From contig NC_018721.1 in NCBI RefSeq assembly GCF_000153485.2, positions 1,426,001 through 1,490,000 on the forward strand: a stretch of DNA of 64,000 bases. The letters are read 5' to 3'. The position numbers and the translations under genes are program-made. The notes under the pieces were generated by a model. That model made no database searches. It was not told the DNA's origin and worked only from the letters and a program-made list of their open reading frames with translations. This stretch comes from Psychroflexus torquis ATCC 700755. GTDB lineage: Bacteria > Bacteroidota > Bacteroidia > Flavobacteriales > Flavobacteriaceae. Positions 26,582-35,690 of this stretch are shown in pieces; the stretch's first letter is position 1, and each line of letters begins with the position of its first letter.

Positions 26582-27751
26582 ATGACAATTCTTTTTATTT
26601 CTAATCAATCTAATTTAACGAAAGAGGAAGCCTTAAAAATATTTCAACCCTACACAGAAGAAAAGGACTTTCACTATTTTAAATCTTTATCAAAGGCAAA
26701 AGACTTCCTGACGAACAAACTAATTGAAAAAGACAAGCACCTTGATTTTATAATATCTGATTGGAAATTTCAGAATGATAATTCTAAAACTATTTTAAAT
26801 TGGATTAGAAATTCGTTAGAAAACTATTCTTCTAATAATTTTCAATTAAAATCTATACCTTTTTTACTTATAGAAGACCGAGAAAATCAATCTGCTACAA
26901 TATCAGACGGATTTGATGCTGTTATCGAAAATTTTCCGAATAACTATATAAATTTAAAACACAACATTACGAGTTCAATTAGAAAATGGAGAACTTCATT
27001 TGCGGATGATTTAGAACTCATAGGACTTGACCCAAAAAATAAGACAAACTATTCCAATCATCGTAAAACTTTTATTGCTTATTATAAGCTTAAAGTTTTA
27101 TCTAAAACATTTGTAGATAAAAAATCTAATTCTCTAAATTATATTTGGACAGATTTTGACTACACAAATCTTGTGGACTCAAATGAGCGCTTTGAAAAAA
27201 AGATGAAACAAACTTTAATTAAGCCAACAAAATATCTGGAAAAAGAGTTTCACGATTTTCTTCGAGATAATCCGACTTTTGTTAAAGGCGAAAACTTCAA
27301 TAAATTACTTTACGAAAAGCATCTTTATATAAATAATACTCGAAGATATAACGAACCAGATTTTATTAATAAACCTTTTGATTATGCGATTAGATATCCT
27401 GAAATTTTTGAGGTCAAACGACAATCCCAAAGACTCTTTTGGAAAAATAAAGACAAACTTTTATCAAAAGCTAAAAAAGGATTTGAACAAGTTGTTCGCT
27501 ATAAAAAATATATGGAATCCAAAAATGAAGCAAACGAATATTTTATTAAAAAATATTTAGACAAGGTTTATAATCAATATGAATATACGCTCTTGATGGG
27601 TTCGTCTGAAGAAAAAAGATATAATGAAAATCTAATTGAAGAGTTAAAAACTGATTTTAATTTTACAGAAGTAAATTTAGTAACCTATGAAGATTTATTA
27701 CATAAACACATTCGGCTTTGTGAGAGGCTAAATGAATTCAATATATTTTAA
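26582..27751 (+). CDS. Shedu-type (SduA, DUF4263) nuclease with receiver-like N-terminus
   Basis: 389 aa. Residues 1-135 look like a response-regulator receiver fold (MTILFISNQSNLTKEEALKI, DFIISDWKFQND with the phospho-acceptor-like Asp), but the lysine end is not clear. Residues ~215-389 carry the Shedu/DUF4263 nuclease pattern: EKEFHDFLRDNPTFV, Asp260 in EPDFIN, and Glu277-Val-Lys279 in FEVKRQ, a PD-(D/E)XK site. Shedu proteins protect against phages. It is a single-gene cassette bounded by attC-like sites s1 and s2. Confidence 0.8.
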   Translation: MTILFISNQSNLTKEEALKIFQPYTEEKDFHYFKSLSKAKDFLTNKLIEKDKHLDFIISDWKFQNDNSKTILNWIRNSLENYSSNNFQLKSIPFLLIEDRENQSATISDGFDAVIENFPNNYINLKHNITSSIRKWRTSFADDLELIGLDPKNKTNYSNHRKTFIAYYKLKVLSKTFVDKKSNSLNYIWTDFDYTNLVDSNERFEKKMKQTLIKPTKYLEKEFHDFLRDNPTFVKGENFNKLLYEKHLYINNTRRYNEPDFINKPFDYAIRYPEIFEVKRQSQRLFWKNKDKLLSKAKKGFEQVVRYKKYMESKNEANEYFIKKYLDKVYNQYEYTLLMGSSEEKRYNENLIEELKTDFNFTEVNLVTYEDLLHKHIRLCERLNEFNIF

Positions 27752-27770
27752 CATCGGAAAGAAAAACCCA

Positions 27771-27906
27771 GTTGTCAACACCGTATATAATTAATTGCTG
27801 GTTTTAGCCAATTTACTAAAGTCCTCGCGCACTTTCTATCTGTGGTTTATTTACTAACTTTAGTGCTTAAAACACGCAGCTAATCATACACAACAACGTT
27901 AGCAAC
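27771..27906 (+). repeat. attC-like recombination site s2
   Basis: 136 bp. R'' is GTTGTCAAC (27771-27779), differing at one base from the complement of its own cassette start GTTGGCAAC. L'' is CGTATATAA, R' is GTTAGCAAC (27898-27906). The inner sequence is closely related to s1 (TTAATTGCTGGTTTTAGCCA, TTTATTTACTAA). Confidence 0.7.
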
Positions 27907-27949
27907 AATGTAAGGCTAAAACCTAAAAATAGTAATTACAAATTAAAAT

Positions 27950-30106
27950 ATGTTAGTCAAAGAAGTCTTTAGTGAACTTTATAATGAATCTGTAACAACT
28001 AAAAATCCTACTTGGGAATTAGAATGTAATTGTGAGGATAAAACTACAATACAACTAGTTGAAACTCTTTTTCAATCAGAATTAATGGATTTATTCCAAA
28101 CAAGGAAAGCTTCTGAAAAAGTAATTCCAGTTATACATCGTCACTTCGACCAAATCATTAAACGAAAGAATAATAGCAAATCATATAAACATAAAGAAAT
28201 ATTTTCATACTTGCAATTAACTTGGGGAATATCAGCAACAACTCAATTAAATTGGGATGGAGAATTTGTTTATTGCTATGAAATATTTATGAAATCCGTT
28301 TTTGATAAAGTCTTCAAAAATGGAGAAACTTATGACTTAAAGGAAGTGTCAGTTTATAAATACCTTGAATCAAAAAACAAATATCTTTCACAATCGAAGG
28401 ATATTATTGAACAATGGTTTAGTCAGCTATATTATTATTCAAAATCATTTTCTGGTTTAAACGAATGGTGTGAATACTTTTTTGAAGAGGTCTATTATTA
28501 TTTAAACGAAGATTTTCAAATTGAATCATATCACCCACAATTATTATCTAACTTACTTTCTTGGTGTGAAGTGAATTTTAATTCTAAAGGCAGCAGAGTA
28601 ATAAGGAATATCATAGAAAGGGAATATCAGCAAATTAGATGGTCTGATACAGTAGAAAAAGTGACTATGAAAAGCTCATTAGGTCTTCAATTGCTTCTGT
28701 GTCAGAATTACAAAAACAATGAGAAAAAAAAATTGTTTACTGAGTTAGATAGCAATTTTAATTTCCATCCATTATCAAGAATGCAAGGCTTAATTGCATT
28801 ATGCATTGATGAAGAAAACTTAAATAACAACTATGACTTTCTAATAGATTCCATTAAGACTTATAATACGTTTTTGAACAAACAAAACCTCAATACTTTT
28901 GACTACATCTATCAAAGAGCAAGAGTATTTAAAAATCTGCTAAACGCCACAATATCAATTGCTATAGAAATAGGAAAAGGCGAATTAATTGATGACTTAC
29001 TTATAACATATTACGACATTAAAAATCCTCAAATAAAAGGATCCAACGCTTATATTGTACCTAATCAAAAAAATAATGTCGCTTATTGTTTAGCAAAACA
29101 AACAATTTTTGACGAAAAAGAATCACAGAAATTATTAATACAAATAGTCGATATTGAAAATAAGGCTTTTAACACATTTAGATTGCTTAAAGGAGGTATT
29201 AAACAAAAAATAACGCCAACCAATCAACCTATTGGATTACCAGTTCCTAAACTAGCAAAAGAATATGAAACTAAGCTTTTTGAACTTTATGATTTCAGTA
29301 AGTTAAATAATGAATTGCAACACCTAAACTCATTAAGTCAATTTGATTTTAATTCATTCCCTCTGCAAGCTCTTATGATTAGGTCTATTGAAAAAACTTT
29401 GCCTATTAACCTAAGTTTATCAGAAAAATTAGAGTTCTCTAGAGTACAAAAAATATTATTTTGGTCTGGTTTTAGTCAAACATCCGAAATCGAGATGGAA
29501 GCACTTAAAGAGATATTTGATTCTAAAAAAGTAACATTTGAAATTCACAATGAAGAAAACAGCGATTTAATAAGATTCCAAAGCAGAATAGATGAACTCG
29601 ATCCAGAAATAATTTGGATTTCCTCACATGGAGAATATAAACATTATGAACCAAATGTTTCTGAAATTAAACTATCTGAAAAAGAATCAATTGCCATTAG
29701 AGATTTCGAATTGCTAGTCAATAATAGTGACAAAAGACGTCTGTTATTTTTAAATATTTGTGAAGGAGGAGTTCACTCTCAAACAGGAGAATTTAAAAAT
29801 TTAGGATTCCCAAATTTATTAACTTCTGATAATCAAGATGTAATATCACATTTATGGATGGCTGAACCTCGCTTTGCATATGTCTTCGGAGTATTCTTTG
29901 CTTTAGGTATAACACATTTACAAAAAAACTTTTTTGACGCATTTCAATATTCGCTATTAAAAGTATTAAGCAATAAAACCTCTATCCTTGATGAATTGGA
30001 AAAACTTCCATTAGAATTAATTAACTTGAAAGAAAGAATAACTAATAATGATGGAACTGAATGGGGAAACATAATAACAACTGGAAGTCCTGTTTATAAC
30101 ATTTAA
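27950..30106 (+). CDS. CHAT-domain protease-like protein with long helical N-terminus
   Basis: 718 aa. The C-terminal ~200 residues form a CHAT (caspase-like) domain with the catalytic pair His560 (WISSHGEYKH) and Cys604 (LFLNICEGG), plus SHLWMAEPRFAYVFGVFF, typical of CHAT. The first ~480 residues are helical without a named domain. CHAT proteases act in effector and anti-phage systems such as type III-E CRISPR and gasdermin systems. No partner gene is next to it, so activation and target are unknown. The active-site pair is intact. Confidence 0.78.
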   Translation: MLVKEVFSELYNESVTTKNPTWELECNCEDKTTIQLVETLFQSELMDLFQTRKASEKVIPVIHRHFDQIIKRKNNSKSYKHKEIFSYLQLTWGISATTQLNWDGEFVYCYEIFMKSVFDKVFKNGETYDLKEVSVYKYLESKNKYLSQSKDIIEQWFSQLYYYSKSFSGLNEWCEYFFEEVYYYLNEDFQIESYHPQLLSNLLSWCEVNFNSKGSRVIRNIIEREYQQIRWSDTVEKVTMKSSLGLQLLLCQNYKNNEKKKLFTELDSNFNFHPLSRMQGLIALCIDEENLNNNYDFLIDSIKTYNTFLNKQNLNTFDYIYQRARVFKNLLNATISIAIEIGKGELIDDLLITYYDIKNPQIKGSNAYIVPNQKNNVAYCLAKQTIFDEKESQKLLIQIVDIENKAFNTFRLLKGGIKQKITPTNQPIGLPVPKLAKEYETKLFELYDFSKLNNELQHLNSLSQFDFNSFPLQALMIRSIEKTLPINLSLSEKLEFSRVQKILFWSGFSQTSEIEMEALKEIFDSKKVTFEIHNEENSDLIRFQSRIDELDPEIIWISSHGEYKHYEPNVSEIKLSEKESIAIRDFELLVNNSDKRRLLFLNICEGGVHSQTGEFKNLGFPNLLTSDNQDVISHLWMAEPRFAYVFGVFFALGITHLQKNFFDAFQYSLLKVLSNKTSILDELEKLPLELINLKERITNNDGTEWGNIITTGSPVYNI

Positions 30107-30114
30107 AAAAACTG

Positions 30115-31193
30115 CTTAGAATAACTAAGCATATGGCTTGCCGATAGGCCAAAGCTATATGATTTGTTGACTGACCCGGAATTGCTGGTAAGGGGAATTC
30201 GTCGATTAAGTATAGACCTTACAAGAGGAGAAGGTGGTTTTTAGAGTGCTTTGCATCCCTTTTTATTCAGTTGCTTATTTAAATAAGGTGTTTTTTAGTG
30301 AGATCATGCTTTTTTTGTGTGAGAATCTGCTGTTTTTTATCATTTTCCTTCAGTTTAGACAATATTCTGCTAAGGCTCTTTTTAGAACTATTTTTAATTT
30401 TTGCATTCTAATGTATCCTTTATAATTTGTTTGTAACCCTTTGGTGGAACGCGACTGTTAAAGGTGAAAAGTGTGATCAAGGTTTGCTTTTACAGACAGG
30501 ACAACAGCGATGTAAGGATTTCTCTTGAGCGGCAAAGGTTATGATGTGTGCCAAGTTTTTATCTCTTAATTGCAATTGTAATAACGGTAACTTCTCTTTT
30601 TTCCAACTGCTACTCAAGACCCGTAATGCCTTTGGAAAGAATATGAAGTTGGAAAATGCTGTATAAACTCTTTAGTGGAGAGTGTTAGTGTGGTTTTTTT
30701 AATAATCTTACAGCAATCATCAGTCGACGGACTACTAAGCAAAGTTTACATTTATTTTTACAACAGCTCTACGAGGACATAACTTTAGGCTATCCGTTCT
30801 TAACGGTTAAATGCCTTTAAATGATTAAAAAATAGTTTTAAAATGTCTGTTTTAACTAATTTAGGTGACCAAGACATAATTAATTTATAGCTTAAAATAA
30901 CAAAGCATCTAAAGATCAAGGTATCTCGCAAAGCTTTAAAAACACCAAGACTAAGCCTTGGAGCATCCCACACACATTATACCCTATGGAACGGGGAACA
31001 ATCTTAAGACATATCCGTGCTGCTTTATGTTATATAGCTCCAAAGCGGCAGAAATTTAAACTAGAGTTTTAGCGATGAATACAATGTCTGTTGGATAATA
31101 TATATGAAAGTGTTAGCTTACATGAAATAAAATAATGTCCTAAATAGATATATACCCTATAATGAAGTTTTGAATAGGGTTTATACGGATGTT
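30115..31193 (+). mobile_element. Recombinase-remnant module, copy C (long form) with attC-like start
   Basis: Starts with an attC-like site (30115-30174: AATAACTAAGCATATGGC, loop, GCTATATGATTTGTTGAC). It continues with the shared spacer, a decayed - strand IS91-transposase fragment (about 30325-30760) and the recombinase tail from 30986 (MERGTILRHIRAAL, then a 1-base frameshift). It closes with the palindrome AATGTCC ... CCCTAT ... ATAGGG ... GGATGTT ending at 31193. No complete gene lies inside. Confidence 0.8.
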
Positions 31194-31227
31194 GGGGCAC
31201 ATAAAGACGAGTATTAACTTTTAAATT

Positions 31228-31620
31228 ATGCCAAACGTAGTATTTTTCAGTTTTACAGAACCTGATAGAGGAGTAGTTCTAACAATTAAAGGGAGAGCCG
31301 TCAATTCGAAGTATACAAATTTAAATTTCAGAGTGAAAGATCTTTTAAAAAGATGGGACACTGAAGATGATGCAGTTATTAAACAAGCAATCACTAAAGC
31401 AATGACAGGAACTTCTAGAACTATTGTATTTGTTGGAGAAAAGACGCATAGAAGTAAATGGGTGAAAAAAGAAGTCAACATGACATTAGAAAATAACAAA
31501 CCTGTTTATGCGATTAGATTAAAAGAAACAAATGGTAAGACTCCCAAAGTTCTAGAGGATAATGGTATTTTTCTCTATTCATGGAGTGAAGAACGTTTAC
31601 AAGAATTGGCGACAAAATGA
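31228..31620 (+). CDS. TIR-like (ThsB/MTH538-type) domain protein
   Basis: 130 aa. It looks like a single TIR-like domain of the PF08937 type: an N-terminal strand with VVFFSFTEPDRG, a helix with LLKRWDTEDDAVIKQAITKAMTG, then SRTIVFVGEKTHRSKWVKKEVNMTL, which parallels Thoeris ThsB (IGxxT...WVxxE). Such domains make or degrade NAD-derived signals. Its stop overlaps the next gene's start by 4 nt, so the pair acts as a unit. Whether it is an enzyme is not shown. Confidence 0.78.
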   Translation: MPNVVFFSFTEPDRGVVLTIKGRAVNSKYTNLNFRVKDLLKRWDTEDDAVIKQAITKAMTGTSRTIVFVGEKTHRSKWVKKEVNMTLENNKPVYAIRLKETNGKTPKVLEDNGIFLYSWSEERLQELATK

Positions 31621-32945
31621 AACCTTACTGTTTTATATTAATGCCGTTTGGAACTAAAACGGATGAAGGTGGAAAGACGGTAGAGTTTGATGAAATATAT
31701 AAGAAGATAATAAACCCTGCTGTAGTCAATGCTGGTTTAACTCCGATAAGAGCAGATGAAGAGATTGTGGGTGGAATAATCCATAAACCAATGTTCGAGC
31801 GATTGATGCTATGTGACTATGCAATTGCAGATTTAACGACTGCTAACGCTAATGTCTTTTATGAGTTAGGTGTACGTCATGGAATCCGTCCGCATAGCAC
31901 AATACTCACGTTTGCGGAAGGTATGCGGCTACCTTTTGATGTCGCCCCTTTAAGAGGATTACCCTATAAAATTGATGAGAATGGATTGCCATTGGATATT
32001 GATGATGCTATTGCAAACATTACGAAACGATTGGATGATTGTAGAACACCAATTGACGATAGTCCGGTCTATCAATTAATTTCTGATATGCCAAGAATGG
32101 AAATCGCTAGTTTAAAGACGGATACTTTTAGAGATTCAATCGAATATTCTAATTTATATAAGGAGAAACTAGAAAGTGCTCGAAAAATTGATAAAAAAGC
32201 GATATCTTCTATTGAAGCTGAGTTGGGTAGTATAATTGATGTTGACCCTGCAATTATTATTGATTTATTTCTTTCATATCGGTCAGTAGAAGATTGGACT
32301 TCAATGATAAATTTAGCTAATAAAATGACCCCTATTTTGGCTCAAGTGGTTTTAGTTCAAGAACAAATAGGATTTGCTTATAATCGTCTTGGAAATCACG
32401 AAAAGGCAGAATCTATTCTTAGTGAGGTAATTAAAAAATACGGTATAAGTAGTGAAACAAATGGCATTCTTGGTAGAGTTTATAAGGATTTATGGAAAAA
32501 ACACGAAGAAAAAGGAGAAAATGTCAGGGCAAGAGGCTTTTTAAAAAAATCAATTAAATGTTACTTGGAGGGCTTCCAATCCGACTGGCGTGATGCTTAC
32601 CCAGGAATTAATGCTGTAACGCTTATGGAAATGACAGAGCCTTTAGATAAACGTCAATCTAAATTATTACCTGTTGTACTATATTCTGTTGAAAGAAGAA
32701 TTTCAACAAAACACTCAGATTATTGGGATCATGCTACATTACTAGAACTGAATATTTTATCCAATGACTCTGAGAATGCAATAAATTCTCTTGAAAATGC
32801 TGTTACATTTATAAGAGAAAAATGGGAACCAAAAACTACTGCTAACAATATCAAATTAATTATTGAAGTAAGGCAAAAGAGGGGATATAAAACTAAATGG
32901 ATAGAAGATATATATAACGAATTAATAAAAGCAGGTGAAAACTAA
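31617..32945 (+). CDS. Nucleoside-deoxyribosyltransferase/TIR-like plus TPR protein (TRAFs-binding/DUF4071-like)
   Basis: 442 aa. Residues 1-145 have the pattern FILMPFG, CDYAIADLTTANANVFYELGVRHGI, common to NDT/TIR-related domains thought to act on nucleotides. Residues ~160-440 are TPR-like helices resembling the DUF4071 (MAP3K TRAFs-binding) region, for example AFNRLGNHEKAESILSEVIKKYG-type spacing. It is coupled by ATGA overlap to the TIR-like gene, so sensor-effector signalling is likely. The DUF4071 assignment is tentative. Confidence 0.72.
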   Translation: MKPYCFILMPFGTKTDEGGKTVEFDEIYKKIINPAVVNAGLTPIRADEEIVGGIIHKPMFERLMLCDYAIADLTTANANVFYELGVRHGIRPHSTILTFAEGMRLPFDVAPLRGLPYKIDENGLPLDIDDAIANITKRLDDCRTPIDDSPVYQLISDMPRMEIASLKTDTFRDSIEYSNLYKEKLESARKIDKKAISSIEAELGSIIDVDPAIIIDLFLSYRSVEDWTSMINLANKMTPILAQVVLVQEQIGFAYNRLGNHEKAESILSEVIKKYGISSETNGILGRVYKDLWKKHEEKGENVRARGFLKKSIKCYLEGFQSDWRDAYPGINAVTLMEMTEPLDKRQSKLLPVVLYSVERRISTKHSDYWDHATLLELNILSNDSENAINSLENAVTFIREKWEPKTTANNIKLIIEVRQKRGYKTKWIEDIYNELIKAGEN

Positions 32946-32950
32946 TATCT

Positions 32951-33082
32951 GCATATAACAATGTATGTAGTTTATGGCTAGTAAGTGTCAATAATCAAGT
33001 TTATAGCATTAAGTAAATTCATCTAAAATTGAAAGTTTGGTGCTCCAAAAACCGCCAAAAAACCATATACTTAACGTTGTGC
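32951..33082 (+). repeat. attC-like recombination site s3
   Basis: 132 bp. R'' is GCATATAAC (32951-32959), L'' is GTATG, L' is CATATAC, R' is GTTGTGC (33076-33082). The interior differs from s1/s2. It ends the TIR/TPR cassette. Confidence 0.6.
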
Positions 33083-34020
33083 AATATATACAAAAACAAC
33101 CCAAATAAATGATTAAAAGAATATTTCATCCTATTGGACAAGGAGCATTTTACTCTGAAAGACACGAAAATTTTAATGTCGTTTTTGACTGTGGAAATTG
33201 GAAAAAAACCAAACAATCTGAAATGTTAGTAAAGCAAAGTTTCAAAAAAGAAGATGTAATAGACATTCTATTCATTTCACATTTTGACAGCGACCACGTT
33301 AATAGAATTGAAGTTCTCAAAAATCATTGTGCTAACATAAAAATGGTAGTCTTACCTCTATTAAATCCGGAGGAAATACTCTTGTTATCGAATTTCTATA
33401 GAAATATAGACAATAGCATTGTTCCGTTAATTACCGAACCTAATCAGTTTTTTGGAGAAAACACCAAAATAATTTATGTACAGCCTTCAGAAAACGAAGA
33501 AACAAACAATGATTTAAATTTAGAACAAGAAACTCTTGAAAATAATCAATCCATAGAAAGCGGAACTAAAATTAGCAAAGGTTCTAATTGGATTTTTATT
33601 CCATATAATTATGAATATAAAACAAGGAACCAAGAATTATTAGACCTATTAAAAGAGCATTCAATCGATGTATCCAAATTAAAAAAGGATTTATCATATT
33701 CAATTGCAAATAGAACAAAATTACGTTTAATTCATAACAAATTAAGTGGTAAAATAAACCAAAATTCAATGTTTTTATATTCTGGACCATTAGAACAAAA
33801 AAACAATAACTTATCTATTCAAAGACATATAAAACCTTTTTGTCCAATTCCTTTTCCATTTTCAATTTTGAGAGAACATAACAATAGAGTTTCTTGTGTT
33901 TATACTGGAGATGGCGACTTAAATAAGGTTAGAATAAACATTGTTTATAGAAAATATTGGAATTTAGTTGGTACAATTCAAATTCCTCATCACGGAGATA
34001 TAAAAACTTATAAATCGACT

Positions 34021-35084
34021 CACTAGCATCCGAAAGTTTTTAGAAAGAAGTAAGAAACATGTTTCTACCCCAATGTTTACATTAAAAAGCTCACTTTACC
34101 CAGAAAATAAGTCCCTCTCTAACACTAATACTTTTTGTGGTGAAATTGTCACTTTACGAACACCTTCTCTGACTTCATTGCACACATAGTCTAGTGATAA
34201 GTAGTGATATAAGCAAAATCTCACTTTTTCTGACAAATTAGAAAAAGCAACTGCTTTTTTGGAAATAGTTCGCTTTATAAGCTCTAAAAGTAGATAATTT
34301 ATCAGCGCTACATATATTTGCGATTTTACTGCATTCTCACTGGTTCCCCAGAAGGTTTTTACTTGTAGGTTTTGTTTTAAAGCTTTAAAAAACAATTCAA
34401 TATCCCAACGTTTCTTATATAATGCTGCAATGGTATTGTATTCCCAATCAAGTTGGTTGGTAATAATGGCAATTACTTTGTTTTCATCTTCTTTATAAAC
34501 ATGTACCAATCTTAGTTTATGCTTTGAAATACCCGTTTCTATCGCCCTACCTGATGTAAGTTGTATTATTTCATCTTTAAGAATATGTTGGTCAACATCA
34601 TCAGCAAGCTCCAGCTCCTCTATCGTTTCATACAAAGTGTTGGACTTAATTCTAGTAACAAATACATTTTCTGCTTTTATTCTATTGAGCATTAATTCAA
34701 AATCGAAATAAGCTCTGTCTTCAACTATAATAGTGTCTTTAGGGAAAATCAGTTGCTTTAATCCATATCTGTCATGAACCTTTGCTTCTGTTATATTTAC
34801 TACATCAGGTATCATTAAATTATAATCCCAGCTAGTGTGCAATTTAATACCTCCTTTAGCTGTCCGAAACTCTGCCCAATCAAACATAGCCAGACACAAG
34901 GAAATCGTTGAGCTATCTATTAGTTTAACTACCTTGCCCTTAATCTCTTCTATAATATGGGTGTTATGATGCTGTTTTAGCACCGATTTATAGTGACTTA
35001 ATAAACGATAATACAAGCTCTCAAACACCTGCCAGTCACGCTTTTTATTGCCATCGCTCATTGTAGAACGAGCAGGGCTTTGGG
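34021..35084 (-). mobile_element. IS4-family insertion sequence with 9 bp target duplication
   Basis: About 1064 bp between direct repeats AAATCGACT (34012-34020 and 35085-35093), inside an MBL-fold gene. Its ends (CACTAGCATCCGAAAG left, CCCAAAGCCCTGCTCG right) match only weakly as inverted repeats, so it may be an atypical or end-damaged copy. It carries one transposase gene. Confidence 0.75.
34096..35061 (-). CDS. IS4-family transposase (short N-terminus)
   Basis: 321 aa from ATG 35061 (MSDGNKKRDWQVFESLYYRLL). The DDE core is visible: VKLIDSSTISL (first Asp), VEDRAYFDF (second Asp) and the YREK signature YKKRWDIELFFKALKQ. Compared with the usual ~380-400 aa, the N-terminal ~75 residues are missing. 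An upstream in-frame extension only reads into the host gene beyond the target duplication, so it is probably not part of the IS. Activity is doubtful. Confidence 0.8.
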   Translation of the reverse strand: MSDGNKKRDWQVFESLYYRLLSHYKSVLKQHHNTHIIEEIKGKVVKLIDSSTISLCLAMFDWAEFRTAKGGIKLHTSWDYNLMIPDVVNITEAKVHDRYGLKQLIFPKDTIIVEDRAYFDFELMLNRIKAENVFVTRIKSNTLYETIEELELADDVDQHILKDEIIQLTSGRAIETGISKHKLRLVHVYKEDENKVIAIITNQLDWEYNTIAALYKKRWDIELFFKALKQNLQVKTFWGTSENAVKSQIYVALINYLLLELIKRTISKKAVAFSNLSEKVRFCLYHYLSLDYVCNEVREGVRKVTISPQKVLVLERDLFSG

Positions 35085-35263
35085 AAATCGACTGATATAT
35101 CTGATAAAAATTATTTTTGTCCAATATCAGTAGGACTGAATAATACTTATGGTCATCCTTCAACAACTGTAATTGCAGATTTAAATGGGAATAAAAATAT
35201 TCCAATTCAAGTAACAGAAGACATAAATGATTTATACTTTGAAATTATTAAATGAAATACGAG

Positions 35264-35672
35264 GCATAATAACTAAGCATATGGCTTGCCGATAGGCCAA
35301 AGCTATATGATTTGTTGACTGATCTGGGATTGCTGGTAAGAGGGGAATTCGATGAGTTGGCAAGATCCTTACACGAGGAGAAGGTTGTTTTTAGAATGCT
35401 TTGCATCCCTTTTTATTCAGTTGCTTATCTAAATAAGGTACTTTTTATGGAGATCACGCTTTTATGGAACGGGGAACAAGCTTAAGACATATCTGGACTG
35501 CTTTAGGTCATAATAGCTCCAAAGCGGCAGAAATTTATACTAGAGTTTTAGTGATGAATACAAAGACCGTTGGATAATATATATGAAAGTGTTAGCTTAG
35601 ATGAAAATAAAATAACATCCTAAATAGATATATACCTATAATAAAGATTTGAATAGGGTTTATATAGATGTT
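35264..35672 (+). mobile_element. Recombinase-remnant module, copy D (short form) with attC-like start
   Basis: Starts with the clearest short attC-like site of the set (35264-35320: R'' GCATAATAAC, L'' CATATGGC, L' GCTATATG, R' GTTGACT). It holds a 37-codon recombinase tail at 35464-35577 (MERGTSLRHIWTALGH, LGHNSSKAAEIYTRV). It ends with palindrome arms AACATCC ... AGATGTT at about 35672. Length matches copy B (about 409 bp). Confidence 0.82.
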
Positions 35673-35690
35673 ACATGTAATTAAATTAGA

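Larger units (their letters stand above)
33109..35255 (+). pseudogene. MBL-fold hydrolase gene split by an IS4-family element
   Basis: The first part (33109-34020, 304 codons) is a metallo-beta-lactamase fold with ISHFDSDHVNRIEVL and PHHGDIKTYKST. After the IS the gene resumes at 35085 with STDISDKNYFCPISVGLNN, then TYGHPSTTVIADL, up to a stop at 35255. Removing the IS and one 9 bp repeat restores a single frame of about 360 codons. A cassette-borne nuclease-like MBL of the ComEC/Rec2 type would fit, but the function is not known. As present, the product would lack the last zinc-ligand region. Confidence 0.82.

Noticed and set aside
30234..30425. 63-codon open frame in module C
   Set aside because: It lies in the decayed recombinase/IS91 module, is antisense to the transposase remnant and has no counterpart in the other copies.
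34096..35205. Longer transposase start at 35205
   Set aside because: The extra 48 codons lie outside the 9 bp target duplication and are the antisense of the MBL host gene.
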